39,879 nucleotides of DNA from Lentimicrobiaceae bacterium (GTDB taxonomy: Bacteria > Bacteroidota > Bacteroidia > Bacteroidales > F082), in contig SUWV01000023.1 of NCBI GenBank assembly GCA_015061315.1, forward strand, positions 1 to 39,879. The letters run 5' to 3'. Within the stretch, counting starts at the first letter, position 1. Every line of letters starts with the position of its first letter. Positions 23,294 to 31,798 of the stretch are shown piece after piece. The notes below the pieces were generated by a model, which was not told the DNA's origin, made no database searches, and saw nothing but the letters and a program-made list of their open reading frames with translations. The position numbers and the translations under genes are program-made.

Positions 23294-23463
23294 GAGACGC
23301 TCTAATTACTTGGTGACTTATTGAGACGCACCAATTACGTCTCTTTTATTACCATCGGTGTAATATGTCTCGTCTCTACATTGTTAACTGTTAATTGTTA
23401 ATTCTTAATTCTTAATTGTTAATTGTTAATTGTTAATTGTTAATTGTTAACTGTTAATTGTTG
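23294..23463. repeat. GTCTCTAC palindromic elements plus TTAATTG array
   Basis: GAGACG (23323) pairs with CGTCTC (23338) and a second arm ends CGTCTCTAC at 23379. A TTGTTAATTG heptamer array follows without a gap and ends at the lolA stop. No gene in this 184-bp interval. Confidence 0.8.
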
Positions 23464-24084
23464 TCATCTCATATCAATAACCTCGACATTCGGGTGCATC
23501 GTCTCATCGAAGGTGAACATGCTGTCGGGAAGATTTAGATTTGTCTTAAAGTCTGTTATCTCGTAAATGAACTCGTTGCCGTCGCCTACGATGATATGAA
23601 CTTTCTTTATATTTAAATCTTTGATGTCGAAATGAAGTCTTACCTTTTCAAATGTATCGCCTTCAGTTTCTTTTACCTCTATTATTTTGATGTTAGGATT
23701 GTCGCTTTCGACGAATGATGCTGTGATATTTTGTGAAAACGAATCGATGATAGCGATAGGGGAGGAGTTGTTGTCATCTGTCACTTCGCTTATCATCACC
23801 TCTTCGTCATCAACGAGATAAGTCCATAGTGTAGTGCCGTCGCATATCATCTCTTGTCCGTCGATATTCATGACATAGGAGCTGCCTTTCATCGAAGCGT
23901 AGCCGTTGATGTTTTCGTAGATGCCAGCGCTGTTGTTTATCATCTGATAGTTAAAGATGATGCTGATGTCGTTGTACGCCTTGTTCTTCTCGATGGCTTG
24001 TTTCAGAAACTCGTCAGCCGACTGTGCTTGAATAGCTATGCCTGCTAAAATTCCGAATATCAATAAAAATATTTTCTTCATCAT
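23464..24084 (-). CDS. lolA: LolA-like outer-membrane lipoprotein carrier
   Basis: 206 residues with a signal peptide (KKIFLLIFGILAGIAIQAQS). The open-barrel LolA pattern is seen: GYASMKGSSYVMNIDGQEM, CDGTTLWTYLVDDEEVMIS, and the end INLKT-type strand FKTNLNLPDSMFTFD. It would ferry lipoproteins across the periplasm. In Bacteroidetes lolA commonly adjoins ftsK, as here. A second ATG one codon in is possible. Confidence 0.9.
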   Translation of the reverse strand: MMKKIFLLIFGILAGIAIQAQSADEFLKQAIEKNKAYNDISIIFNYQMINNSAGIYENINGYASMKGSSYVMNIDGQEMICDGTTLWTYLVDDEEVMISEVTDDNNSSPIAIIDSFSQNITASFVESDNPNIKIIEVKETEGDTFEKVRLHFDIKDLNIKKVHIIVGDGNEFIYEITDFKTNLNLPDSMFTFDETMHPNVEVIDMR

Positions 24085-24089
24085 AATTT

Positions 24090-24149
24090 TACATTCTGCA
24101 TTCTACATTCTACATTCTACATTCTACATTCTGCATTCTACATTGTTAA
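24090..24149. repeat. CATTCTA heptamer array
   Basis: About seven units of CATTCTA (two with CATTCTG) directly upstream of lolA. The interval 24085-24498 (414 bp) holds no gene, only this array, two dispersed elements and a TTAATTG array. Confidence 0.9.
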
Positions 24150-24159
24150 TTAATGTGGT

Positions 24160-24245
24160 GGGCGTTCCGGCTGCGCCGTCGGGCTTTCCGCTATATCTTT
24201 TTCCGCTGACGCTCCAAAAGGATGCCGCTCCAATCCCTAACGCAT
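24160..24245 (-). repeat. Dispersed ~90-bp structured repeat, copy 2
   Basis: Reverse-complement partner of 2396-2490. Conserved ends and hairpin CGGC-gca-GCCG; the central segment is about 9 bp shorter than in copy 1. Confidence 0.75.
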
Positions 24246-24336
24246 AAACGCTGCTATAACAATATCATCTCTCTAATCCATGCTATGCTCTTCATACCAG
24301 TCCTTTCACATAGCAGCCCTATATTCACATTCCCAA

Positions 24337-24455
24337 TTCGTATGACCTTGCCATACGCTGTATCTGTATAAGCCTTTCAGGCTATTTGGTATAAATTTCG
24401 TATGACCTTGCCATACGCTGATCTATATAAGCCTTTCAGGCTATTTGGTATAAAT
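24337..24455. repeat. Tandem 60-bp repeat, two units with two hairpins each
   Basis: Unit 1 24337-24396, unit 2 24397-24455, nearly identical. Each has CGTATG-accttgc-CATACG and AGCCT-ttc-AGGCT hairpins followed by ATTTGGTATAAA. No coding potential; could be a dispersed Bacteroidetes element. Confidence 0.88.
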
Positions 24456-24498
24456 TGTTAATTGTCAATTGTTAATTGTTAATTGTTAATTCTTAATT
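24456..24498. repeat. TTAATTG heptamer array at the ftsK 3' end
   Basis: Five to six TTAATTG-like units (some TCAATTG, TTAATTC) end at the ftsK stop codon. Confidence 0.85.
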
Positions 24499-27012
24499 CT
24501 ACTCCTCATTATCCATATATAAATCTTTGAGGTACTGCTCGAGTGCCATTTCGTTAGCCACTTTCACTTCACGTTGTTTGCTGCCAGCGAAAGGTCCCAC
24601 GATGCCAGCTTTCTCAAGTTGGTCGATGATACGTCCTGCTCTGTTATATCCGAGTTTCAGCTTGCGTTGCAACATTGAGGTAGAGCCTTGTTGTGTCTGC
24701 ACTATGATATAAGCCGCTTCTTCAAACAGAGGGTCTCTCTCGTCAGGGTTGAGATTTTCTTTGCTGCCGCCTTCGTCTTTCTCGTCAGGACAATCTGGCA
24801 AGTTGTATGCTTCAGCATAACCTCTCTGTGAGCCTATGTAATCTGTTATCTCTTCTACTTCAGGAGTGTCGATGAAAGCACACTGCAGACGTACCAAGTC
24901 GTTGCCTGTCGATAGCAGCATGTCGCCACGACCGATGAGTTGGTCGGCACCGTTGGTGTCTAAGATAGTTCCTGAGTCGACGCGTGAGATGACGCGGAAG
25001 GCGATACGTGCAGGGAAGTTAGCCTTGATAGTACCAGTGATGATATTGACAGAAGGACGTTGTGTAGCTATGATGAGGTGAATACCGATGGCACGGGCAA
25101 GCTGAGCGAGACGTGCGATAGGTGCTTCCACTTCCTTGCCTGCTGTCATGATAAGGTCGGCAAACTCATCAACGACCAAAACGATATAAGGCAGAAAACG
25201 ATGTCCTTCGTATGGATTTAATTTACGGGCGATGAACTTGGCATTATATTCCTTGATGTTACGAACCTGAGCGTCTTTCAATAATTCGTAACGGTTATCC
25301 ATCTCTATACATAAGGAGTTGAGCGTGCGGACTACTTTCCTCACATCGGTGATGATGGCTTCTTCCGAGTCGGGCAGCTTTGCCAAGAAATGTCGTTCTA
25401 TCTTTTTATATAGACTCAACTCAACCTTCTTAGGGTCGACGAGAACGAATTTAAGTTCCGCAGGATGTTTGCTGTAAAGTAATGACGAAATTATAGCGTT
25501 GATACCAACCGACTTACCTTGACCTGTGGCGCCTGCCATGAGTATGTGAGGCATCTTGGCGAGGTCGGCGACGTAGCTCTCGTTAGAGATAGTCTTGCCT
25601 ATACCGAATGGCAGTTCGTATCCACATTTCTGGAAACGCTCCGAACCTAAGACGCTTCTCATTGAGACTATCTGTGGCTTCTGGTTCGGCACTTCGATAC
25701 CTACTGTTCCCTTGCCTGGTATAGGAGCGATGATACGTATTCCTATTGCTGAAAGACAAAGCGCGATGTCGTCCTGCAAGCCTTTGATTTTTGAAATCCT
25801 CACGCCAGCGGCGGGAATGATCTCGTATAATGTCACTGTAGGTCCTATAGTTGCCTTGATCTTGTCAATAGCGATATTATAGTTTGCGAGTGTGTCGACG
25901 ATACGTTTCTTGTTAGCCTCAAGTTCTTCTCTGTCGACTTTGTTGCTTCCATCGCCGTAGTCTTTTAACAAATCCAAAGGAGGGAAGGTGTAGCTTGAAA
26001 GCTCGAGTTTAGGGTCGAAGTCGGTGTCTAAACCGAAATGCTCTCCTATCTCAACAGCCTGCTTCTCTTCTGTGAGTGCTGTCACTTCCATGTCAATGTC
26101 ATCGGCATTATCCTTAGAATCCGCGACTGAAGTCGATGGCGTGACAACGACATCTTCAAAACCCTCGTCATCAACAATAGAATTATCTTCAGTACTATAA
26201 GGCAACTCTTTAGGCTTAGGCGTTATGTCGATTATCTCAGCTTCAATGAAATCATCTTCAGTAGTGCTATCTTTATCATTATTGTTAGAAATATGCTTCA
26301 CTACAATCTCAACATCTTCATCTTCAAAATCTTCAAAATCATCATAACCCTCTACATCCTCTACATCCTTTTCACCCTCTACATCCTCTACATCCTTTTC
26401 ATTCTCTACACCCTTTACATCCTCTTCCTCATCTTCTTCCTCCTCATCCTCTCTCTTACGTAAATTGATAGTAGGCATTTTGATGTCGAAGGTAAATATG
26501 ACATAAAGGAATGCTGTAAAGAACAATATGATATAGATGCCGATATTGCTGATATAAGGTTCAACGAGTTGGTATAACTCTAATCCTATGAGACCGTAGA
26601 ACATCTCGCAGGTTTTGTTGTCTGGTAATATCGTTGCCAAGAACAGTGGCAGCCATATAAGACAGACGAAGCAATATTTACTGAGTGTAAGTAATTTGAT
26701 TTTAGGGCCTTTGAATGCTAAGAGCGAGCCGCTGAGCATTATCAGGAATATGATATAAAGCGATCCTATGCCGAAGCTGTATTCGCTTAGATACATTCCG
26801 AGTGTGTCGCCCCAGTTACCTGTCAGTTTGTATCCTATGAGGTATGATATTATCGACAATAGGCAGAACAATCCTATGAGCATGATGAGCACACCTATCG
26901 TGATGCTGATACGTGGGTCCTTCTCTTTCTTGCGAGAACCGACTTTGCTTTTGCTCTTGCTTTTGCTTTTTGCCTTAGGTTTGTCTTCTATGAGTTTCTT
27001 CTTATTATCCAT
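24499..27012 (-). CDS. ftsK: DNA translocase FtsK
   Basis: 837 residues. Hexameric ATP-driven pump that clears chromosomes from the division septum. Lys-rich N-terminus, four transmembrane helices (about 33-180), an acidic linker (about 186-340), then the motor: Walker A GATGQGKSVG, Walker B VLVVDEFADLIM, TQRPSVNIITGTIKANFP, and a C-terminal winged helix (LQRKLKLGYNRAGRIIDQLE) for KOPS-like sites. Residues ~196-221 (GVENEKDVEDVE, GEKDVEDVEG) come from a 9-bp repeat array whose units match the array near rplI. Confidence 0.97.
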   Translation of the reverse strand: MDNKKKLIEDKPKAKSKSKSKSKVGSRKKEKDPRISITIGVLIMLIGLFCLLSIISYLIGYKLTGNWGDTLGMYLSEYSFGIGSLYIIFLIMLSGSLLAFKGPKIKLLTLSKYCFVCLIWLPLFLATILPDNKTCEMFYGLIGLELYQLVEPYISNIGIYIILFFTAFLYVIFTFDIKMPTINLRKREDEEEEDEEEDVKGVENEKDVEDVEGEKDVEDVEGYDDFEDFEDEDVEIVVKHISNNNDKDSTTEDDFIEAEIIDITPKPKELPYSTEDNSIVDDEGFEDVVVTPSTSVADSKDNADDIDMEVTALTEEKQAVEIGEHFGLDTDFDPKLELSSYTFPPLDLLKDYGDGSNKVDREELEANKKRIVDTLANYNIAIDKIKATIGPTVTLYEIIPAAGVRISKIKGLQDDIALCLSAIGIRIIAPIPGKGTVGIEVPNQKPQIVSMRSVLGSERFQKCGYELPFGIGKTISNESYVADLAKMPHILMAGATGQGKSVGINAIISSLLYSKHPAELKFVLVDPKKVELSLYKKIERHFLAKLPDSEEAIITDVRKVVRTLNSLCIEMDNRYELLKDAQVRNIKEYNAKFIARKLNPYEGHRFLPYIVLVVDEFADLIMTAGKEVEAPIARLAQLARAIGIHLIIATQRPSVNIITGTIKANFPARIAFRVISRVDSGTILDTNGADQLIGRGDMLLSTGNDLVRLQCAFIDTPEVEEITDYIGSQRGYAEAYNLPDCPDEKDEGGSKENLNPDERDPLFEEAAYIIVQTQQGSTSMLQRKLKLGYNRAGRIIDQLEKAGIVGPFAGSKQREVKVANEMALEQYLKDLYMDNEE
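26348..26424 (-). repeat. In-gene 9-bp/27-bp array in the ftsK linker
   Basis: CTCTACATC-type nonamers, arranged as two 27-bp repeats (26348-26401). It encodes EKDVEDVEG twice. 26407-26424 is an exact 18-bp match (reverse complement) to 5243-5260. Confidence 0.85.
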
Positions 27013-27014
27013 GA

Positions 27015-28523
27015 TTACTTGACTGTTCTGAATGTTTTGTTGAAACGGATCTTGCCTGTGTTTTTATCTATCGAGAGCCATACGAAGATAGGTTTTCCTA
27101 CTATATGGTCTACTGGCACGTAACCCCAGAAACGTGAGTCTTGTGAGTTATGACGGTTGTCGCCCATCATCCAATAGTAATCCATCTTGAAAGTATATTC
27201 GTCTGTTTCTTTTCCGTTGATAAAAATCTTATCGTCTTTAATCTCCATCTCGTTGTGTTCGTATGCTCTTATCACTCTGTCGTAAAGCGCGATGTTTTCA
27301 GGATTTATCATCACCGTTACGCCTTCTTGTGGTATCACAATAGGTCCGAAGTTGTCGGCGTTCCATTTGAAATGTGCAGTGTCGTTAGGGAAGATGTCTT
27401 CAGAAACCTCTGTTCCTGGCGCTGCAATTCTTCTTGTCACCGATGTCACGAAAGGTAATTTCCTAAATTCCTCAGCTATGTCGGCTGTCATGTTGAAAAT
27501 AAGTTCGTCGGCATGAGCTGTTCTATATCCTTCAGTGATATTGTATTTTTGTAAGATAGATGGGTTGATGCCATTACCTGTAATCTTGACGATGTAGTTA
27601 TGTTGCATCTCTGCAGGCTGTTCGCCTATCTCGCCATTGATATAAACGATGCCGTCTATTATCTGTAAGGTGTCGCCTGGCATCGCGATGAGTCGTTTGA
27701 CATAATTTTCTCTCTTATCGACAGGACGTGTGATGATGTTACCGAATTGTTTCTTGTCGCTCATTACCTTGTCTTTGCCGAAGTAACGACATAATTGATA
27801 ATATGTGACGTTGCTTTGGTAGACCTCGCTCACTGTGTCACCAGCAGGGAAGTTGAACACTATAGGGTCGTTACGTTTTATCTCAGTGGTGCCTGGCAAA
27901 CGTTTGTAAGGAAGCTGTGGTTTTTCTATATATGACTTAGCAGTCTTCGACCATGGCAAGGTGTGATGTACGAAAGGGAAGGAGAGTGGCGTGTTCGGAA
28001 CACGAGGTCCGTAGCCTAACTTACTTACAACCAAATAATCGCCTACTAACAACGACTTCTCCATACTTGATGATGGAATGGTATACATCTCGAACATGAA
28101 AGTCCTGATTATTAAGGCGGCTACTACAGCCCACACTATGGCGTCTAACCATTCTCTGACAGGTCCTTTCTTAGGATATTCTGTTACTCTTGGGTCGCTG
28201 TATTTTGAGCCTTGTATGCTGACAATAGGGAAGAAGATGAACGGTACGACGGCAGCACATACTACTTCCCAGATCTTAAATCTTCCAAAAGCTTTTGCCA
28301 AGTCGATGAACATAAGCATCATGGTGAAGAAGTTGATGTATGGCGTCAATAATAAAAGATACCACCACCATTTTGTGTCGTTGACGATTTTTGATAGGAT
28401 ATATAGATTGTAATATGGTATTACGGAATAATATCCTTTGAAACCTGCCTTCTCGAAGAGCTTCCAGCAGAATGCTATCGGAAGTGTGAATAATGCCGGT
28501 ACTAATAATATGAATGCTAACAT
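27015..28523 (-). CDS. lepB: Signal peptidase I, long Bacteroidetes form
   Basis: 502 residues, roughly twice E. coli-independent minimal forms, as usual in Bacteroidetes. It cleaves signal peptides of exported proteins at the outer face of the inner membrane. Three hydrophobic segments in residues 1-100 precede the catalytic domain. Ser in MYTIPSSSMEKSLLVGDYL and Lys in NYVKRLIAMPGDTLQI form the catalytic dyad; MMGDNRHNSQDSRFWG is box E. A ~150-residue insertion lies between the boxes. It ends 2 bp before ftsK starts. Confidence 0.95.
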   Translation of the reverse strand: MLAFILLVPALFTLPIAFCWKLFEKAGFKGYYSVIPYYNLYILSKIVNDTKWWWYLLLLTPYINFFTMMLMFIDLAKAFGRFKIWEVVCAAVVPFIFFPIVSIQGSKYSDPRVTEYPKKGPVREWLDAIVWAVVAALIIRTFMFEMYTIPSSSMEKSLLVGDYLVVSKLGYGPRVPNTPLSFPFVHHTLPWSKTAKSYIEKPQLPYKRLPGTTEIKRNDPIVFNFPAGDTVSEVYQSNVTYYQLCRYFGKDKVMSDKKQFGNIITRPVDKRENYVKRLIAMPGDTLQIIDGIVYINGEIGEQPAEMQHNYIVKITGNGINPSILQKYNITEGYRTAHADELIFNMTADIAEEFRKLPFVTSVTRRIAAPGTEVSEDIFPNDTAHFKWNADNFGPIVIPQEGVTVMINPENIALYDRVIRAYEHNEMEIKDDKIFINGKETDEYTFKMDYYWMMGDNRHNSQDSRFWGYVPVDHIVGKPIFVWLSIDKNTGKIRFNKTFRTVK

Positions 28524-28545
28524 AGTTTTATTTTTTTTATTATTC

Positions 28546-28602
28546 TTTCAAATTTTCAGTTTTTCAGTTTCTCAGTTTCTCAGTTTCTCAGCTTTTCAGA
28601 TT
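28546..28602. repeat. TTTCTCAG octamer array between lepB and dapB
   Basis: TTTTTCAG/TTTCTCAG units. The dapB stop codon (28598-28596) is inside the array, and the same units occur within dapB at 29243-29309. Confidence 0.88.
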
Positions 28603-29417
28603 TTAAACAAATCATTCATTGTGAATATTCCTTTTTTGCCAAGGAGAAATTCTGCTGCTATCACAGCTCCTGTTGCAAAGCCTTTTCTGCTAAAAGCCTC
28701 ATGACGTAATTGTATGATGTCGCAATCCGACTCTGCCTTCACCTCATGAATGCCGAAGACATTGCCTTCGCGTATCGCCTCAATAGGTAAAACTTCATCA
28801 ACTGTTAATTGTACATTGTTAATTGCTAATTGTTCATTATTCATTGTTAATTGTTCATTGTTAATTGTACATTGACTTAGTTCCCACGATTTGTAATTAT
28901 CGTTATTCTTGATAATGTCTTCCGCGAGTTTCACGGCGGTTCCGCTTGGCTTGTCTAACTTATGGATATGATGAGTCTCGGTGAGGCTTAGTCTGTAACC
29001 ATATTTCTCACTCAGTTTCGCAAGTTGTTGGTTGAGCATGAATGTTATGTTCATTCCTATGCTGAAGTTAGGTGCGTAGAACAAGGCTTGATTTTCTTTC
29101 TCGCATCGAGCCTTTACCTCGTCAAGATGTTCGTACCATCCTGTCGTGCCACATACCACGGGGATGTTCATGTCGAAGCATAAGTTTATGTTTTCCAATG
29201 CTGTCGCTGGCGTGCTGAACTCTATCGCGACCGCATCTTCGGAATCTGAAAATCTGAGAATCTGAGAATCTGAGAGTTTTTCAGATTTTGAATCTTTCAG
29301 TTTTTCAAGTTCTGATGAGTTGTCAATTCTCGCTATTATTTCATGTCCGCGTTGTAGGGCTATCTGCTCCACTTCGTGACCCATTTTTCCGTATCCTAAT
29401 AATATAATCTTCATCAA
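28596..29417 (-). CDS. dapB: 4-hydroxy-tetrahydrodipicolinate reductase DapB
   Basis: 273 residues, about 20-25 longer than usual. NAD(P)H-dependent step to lysine and diaminopimelate. Motifs: LLGYGKMGHEV (nucleotide-binding), VAIEFSTP, VVCGTTGW, APNFSIGMN, ETHHIHKLDKPSGTA (catalytic His and Lys). Two repeat arrays are inside: octamers at residues ~36-58 (KDSKSEKLSDSQ) and heptamers at ~181-205 (NNEQLTM NNEQLAI then NNVQLTV). Both fall in loops that vary between species. The stop lies in a third array. Follows the DUF5683 gene by 1 bp. Confidence 0.95.
   Translation of the reverse strand: MMKIILLGYGKMGHEVEQIALQRGHEIIARIDNSSELEKLKDSKSEKLSDSQILRFSDSEDAVAIEFSTPATALENINLCFDMNIPVVCGTTGWYEHLDEVKARCEKENQALFYAPNFSIGMNITFMLNQQLAKLSEKYGYRLSLTETHHIHKLDKPSGTAVKLAEDIIKNNDNYKSWELSQCTINNEQLTMNNEQLAINNVQLTVDEVLPIEAIREGNVFGIHEVKAESDCDIIQLRHEAFSRKGFATGAVIAAEFLLGKKGIFTMNDLFKI
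28801..28875 (-). repeat. In-gene heptamer array with stop codons removed, in dapB
   Basis: TTAATTG-family units (TTCATTG, TTAATTG, TACATTG, CTAATTG) in an otherwise intergenic pattern. Coding strand gives three heptapeptides NNEQLTM, NNEQLAI and NNVQLTV. Unmodified TTAATTG arrays carry TAA in every frame; here each is altered. Confidence 0.9.
29243..29309 (-). repeat. In-gene octamer array (TCTGAGAA) in dapB
   Basis: TCTGAAAA TCTGAGAA, TCTGAGAA TCTGAGAG and TTTTTCAG-type units, read as LKDSKSEKLSDSQILRFSDS. Same unit family as 28546-28602. Confidence 0.88.
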
Positions 29418-29418
29418 T

Positions 29419-30024
29419 TTAGAATTTAAGTTTTAGAGAAACGCCTGTTGAGCATTTGCCGTAACCATATCCGTAGGCTGTCTCTCCGTAATTGGTTCGT
29501 ATCATTGGTTCTACTTTTAACGATAGGTCATCGCCTATGTCGTATTCGAAGAAGTGAGCGTCGACGCAGGCATCTATGATGTTCACTCCGTACCACACTG
29601 CCATTATTATCCAGCTAAGTTCCATGTTACGTCGGTAATAATCGCGTAAAGAGATTAGACTCGTGGATGAATAACGATTGGCAAGACTTTGTATCTCCTC
29701 ATTCACATCGGTTTTCAAACCTGCCTGATAGTCGAATGCGTCGCGATAATCTCTATAATAATCGCCGTTCATGTCGGCTATATAAAATATCGTTCCTATT
29801 CCGGCGTATACAATCGGTATCTTCCAGTATTTCTTGTTGTAAGCCTGACCTAATCCTGGGAGTACGGCTGAATATATAGTCGCTTTCTTTGGATTATGTT
29901 TCTTTATTACAGAAGTCTCATCTTGTTCCTGTGCCGACGTGGCTTGCTGCGTCTCTTCTTGTGCCATAGCATTGCAGCTTAGGACGATTGACATCAACAA
30001 TAATATCAGAAGACGATTCATCAT
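29419..30024 (-). CDS. DUF5683 domain protein
   Basis: 201 residues with a signal peptide (LLILLLMSIVLSCNAMAQ). DUF5683 pattern: KKATIYSAVLPGLGQAYNKK, YWKIPIVYAGIG and NMELSWIIMAVWYGVNIIDA. Hydrophobic segments suggest membrane association. Its usual place just after parA-parB in Bacteroidetes is kept here. Function unknown. Confidence 0.9.
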   Translation of the reverse strand: MMNRLLILLLMSIVLSCNAMAQEETQQATSAQEQDETSVIKKHNPKKATIYSAVLPGLGQAYNKKYWKIPIVYAGIGTIFYIADMNGDYYRDYRDAFDYQAGLKTDVNEEIQSLANRYSSTSLISLRDYYRRNMELSWIIMAVWYGVNIIDACVDAHFFEYDIGDDLSLKVEPMIRTNYGETAYGYGYGKCSTGVSLKLKF

Positions 30025-30028
30025 TATA

Positions 30029-30922
30029 TCAGTCTTTGTTGATTAATGAAATAAGTCTTTCAAAATCTTCGTCGTTTTTGAAGTTTATCGTCAGCGTGCC
30101 TTTGCCTTTGCTGTTACGGTTTATCTTTATCTTGGTGTTAAGGCTTTTCGACAGAGAGTCTACTTTATAGATGAAAGCTTCTGGCAGTACGTCTTTCTGC
30201 TTTTTTGTCTTAACATTTTTATTGTTAAGAGAACGCACGAGTTCTTCCACCTGACGTACGCTGAGGTCTTTGTCGATAATCTCTTTCAAGATGATGAGCT
30301 GTTGAGCTTTGTCCTCGATATTTATTATTGTACGAGCCTGACTCATTGAGATAAATCCGTCGCGCAATGCAACCTGTACTTCAGGAGGTAATTTAAGAAG
30401 ACGTAAGAAATTCGTTACGGTGCTTCTGTCTTTGCCGACTTTCTCGCTGAGTTGTTCTTGTGTTATGTTACATTCTTCTATGAGACGCTGATATGACAGA
30501 GCCACCTCAATAGCGTTAAGACCTTCGCGGTGAGTGTTCTCTATCAATGCCATCTCGAGCATCTGTTCGTCGTTAGCGACGCGGATATATACTGGTATTG
30601 TTTTAAGACCTGCGAGTTTCGATGCGCGCAGACGGCGTTCTCCAGAGATGAGCTGGTATTTGTCGCGACCCATCTTCCTCACTGTCACAGGCTGTATCAC
30701 GCCTTGTATTTTTATCGACTCTGCGAGTTCGTTGAGAGCGTCGTCGTCGAAATCGGTTCTTGGTTGGAAAGGATTGGCTTCGATGAAGTCGATGTTCAGC
30801 TCGGCTACGGCGCCAGCAACGTAATTACCTGAAATATCAGATGATGTTATATCAGTCTCAGGACTTTGTAAGATGGCGTCTAAGCCGCGACCTAATCCTC
30901 TTTTCTTATTCTGTAATGACAT
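30029..30922 (-). CDS. parB: Chromosome partitioning protein ParB
   Basis: 297 residues. CTP-dependent clamp that loads at parS. N-terminal GLGRGLDAIL, ParB/Srx domain with GERRLRASKLAGL (CTP-binding GERRxRA) and ENTHREGLNAIE, HTH with EQLSEKVGKDRSTVTNFLRL, C-terminal dimerisation domain. It overlaps parA by 17 bp. I saw no parS copy in the window. Confidence 0.97.
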   Translation of the reverse strand: MSLQNKKRGLGRGLDAILQSPETDITSSDISGNYVAGAVAELNIDFIEANPFQPRTDFDDDALNELAESIKIQGVIQPVTVRKMGRDKYQLISGERRLRASKLAGLKTIPVYIRVANDEQMLEMALIENTHREGLNAIEVALSYQRLIEECNITQEQLSEKVGKDRSTVTNFLRLLKLPPEVQVALRDGFISMSQARTIINIEDKAQQLIILKEIIDKDLSVRQVEELVRSLNNKNVKTKKQKDVLPEAFIYKVDSLSKSLNTKIKINRNSKGKGTLTINFKNDEDFERLISLINKD

Positions 30923-31685
30923 TTTCGTTGTTTTTTAATATTTCTCTTGCAAGGTTAAGATAATTGATAGCGCCGATACTTGTGGCATCGTGCATGATGG
31001 CTGTCTGTCCGAAGCTTGGTGCCTCGCTCAGACGAGTGTTGACGTTGATAATAGTGTCGAAGACGATAGATTGGAAATGGGTCTTTACTTCATTCACGAC
31101 TTGCTTCGATATTCTTGTGCGGGAGTCGAACATTGTGAGCAAGATGCCTTCGATGTCGAGCTCTGGGTTGAATCTGCTTTGAACTATCTTTATAGTGTTG
31201 AGCAGTTTGCCGAGACCTTCGAGGGCGAAGTATTGACATTGTACAGGTATTATGACAGAGTCGGCAGCTGTGAGAGCATTGACGGTTATCAAGCCTAAGG
31301 ATGGAGAGCAGTCGATGATGATATAGTCATATTCGTCTTTGATGGAAGATAGCGCGTGGCTCATCATCTTCTCGCGTTGTGGCAGATTGATGATTTCAAT
31401 CTCGGCGCCGACCAAGTCGATATGTGCTGGCAAAAGGAAGAGGTTCGGTGTCTCCGTCTCTTTGATGATTTCCTTAGGATCTATGTTGTCGATGATACAT
31501 TCGTAGATGCTGCCTTCTATCTCTTTAGGGTCGAAGCCTACGCCCGAAGTGGAGTTAGCCTGCGGGTCTGCGTCTATTAAAAGAGTCTTGTGTTCAAGCA
31601 CTGCAAGGCTCGCTGCTAAGTTGATAGCGGTGGTGGTCTTGCCAACTCCGCCTTTCTGATTTGCTATAGCTATTATCTTTCCCAT
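30906..31685 (-). CDS. parA: Chromosome partitioning ATPase ParA
   Basis: About 259 residues. Deviant Walker A KGGVGKTT near the N-terminus, LLIDADPQANST, and YIIIDCSPSLGLIT. It moves ParB-bound origins. I chose the ATG at 31685 (MGKIIAIANQKGG); a start at 31709 adds eight residues and would leave only about 5 bp to the promoter element. Confidence 0.97.
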   Translation of the reverse strand: MGKIIAIANQKGGVGKTTTAINLAASLAVLEHKTLLIDADPQANSTSGVGFDPKEIEGSIYECIIDNIDPKEIIKETETPNLFLLPAHIDLVGAEIEIINLPQREKMMSHALSSIKDEYDYIIIDCSPSLGLITVNALTAADSVIIPVQCQYFALEGLGKLLNTIKIVQSRFNPELDIEGILLTMFDSRTRISKQVVNEVKTHFQSIVFDTIINVNTRLSEAPSFGQTAIMHDATSIGAINYLNLAREILKNNENVITE

Positions 31686-31713
31686 CACTTGTTGATTTAC
31701 TATTATCAAACTA

Positions 31714-31721
31714 CAAAGGTA
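31714..31721 (-). promoter_or_regulatory. -7 element of the parAB operon
   Basis: TACCTTTG followed by T on the minus strand, 28 bp before the chosen parA start; fits TAnnTTTG. Confidence 0.6.
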
Positions 31722-31798
31722 CGATTTTTATTGTAAAAAATTACGAACTACTTACAGAAGTTTTCAACAATTTTAAGTCTCCAAGTCACCGAGTCAAT

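Noticed and set aside
24160..24455. Insertion sequence between lolA and ftsK
   Set aside because: No transposase, terminal repeats or target duplication; only small non-coding repeats.
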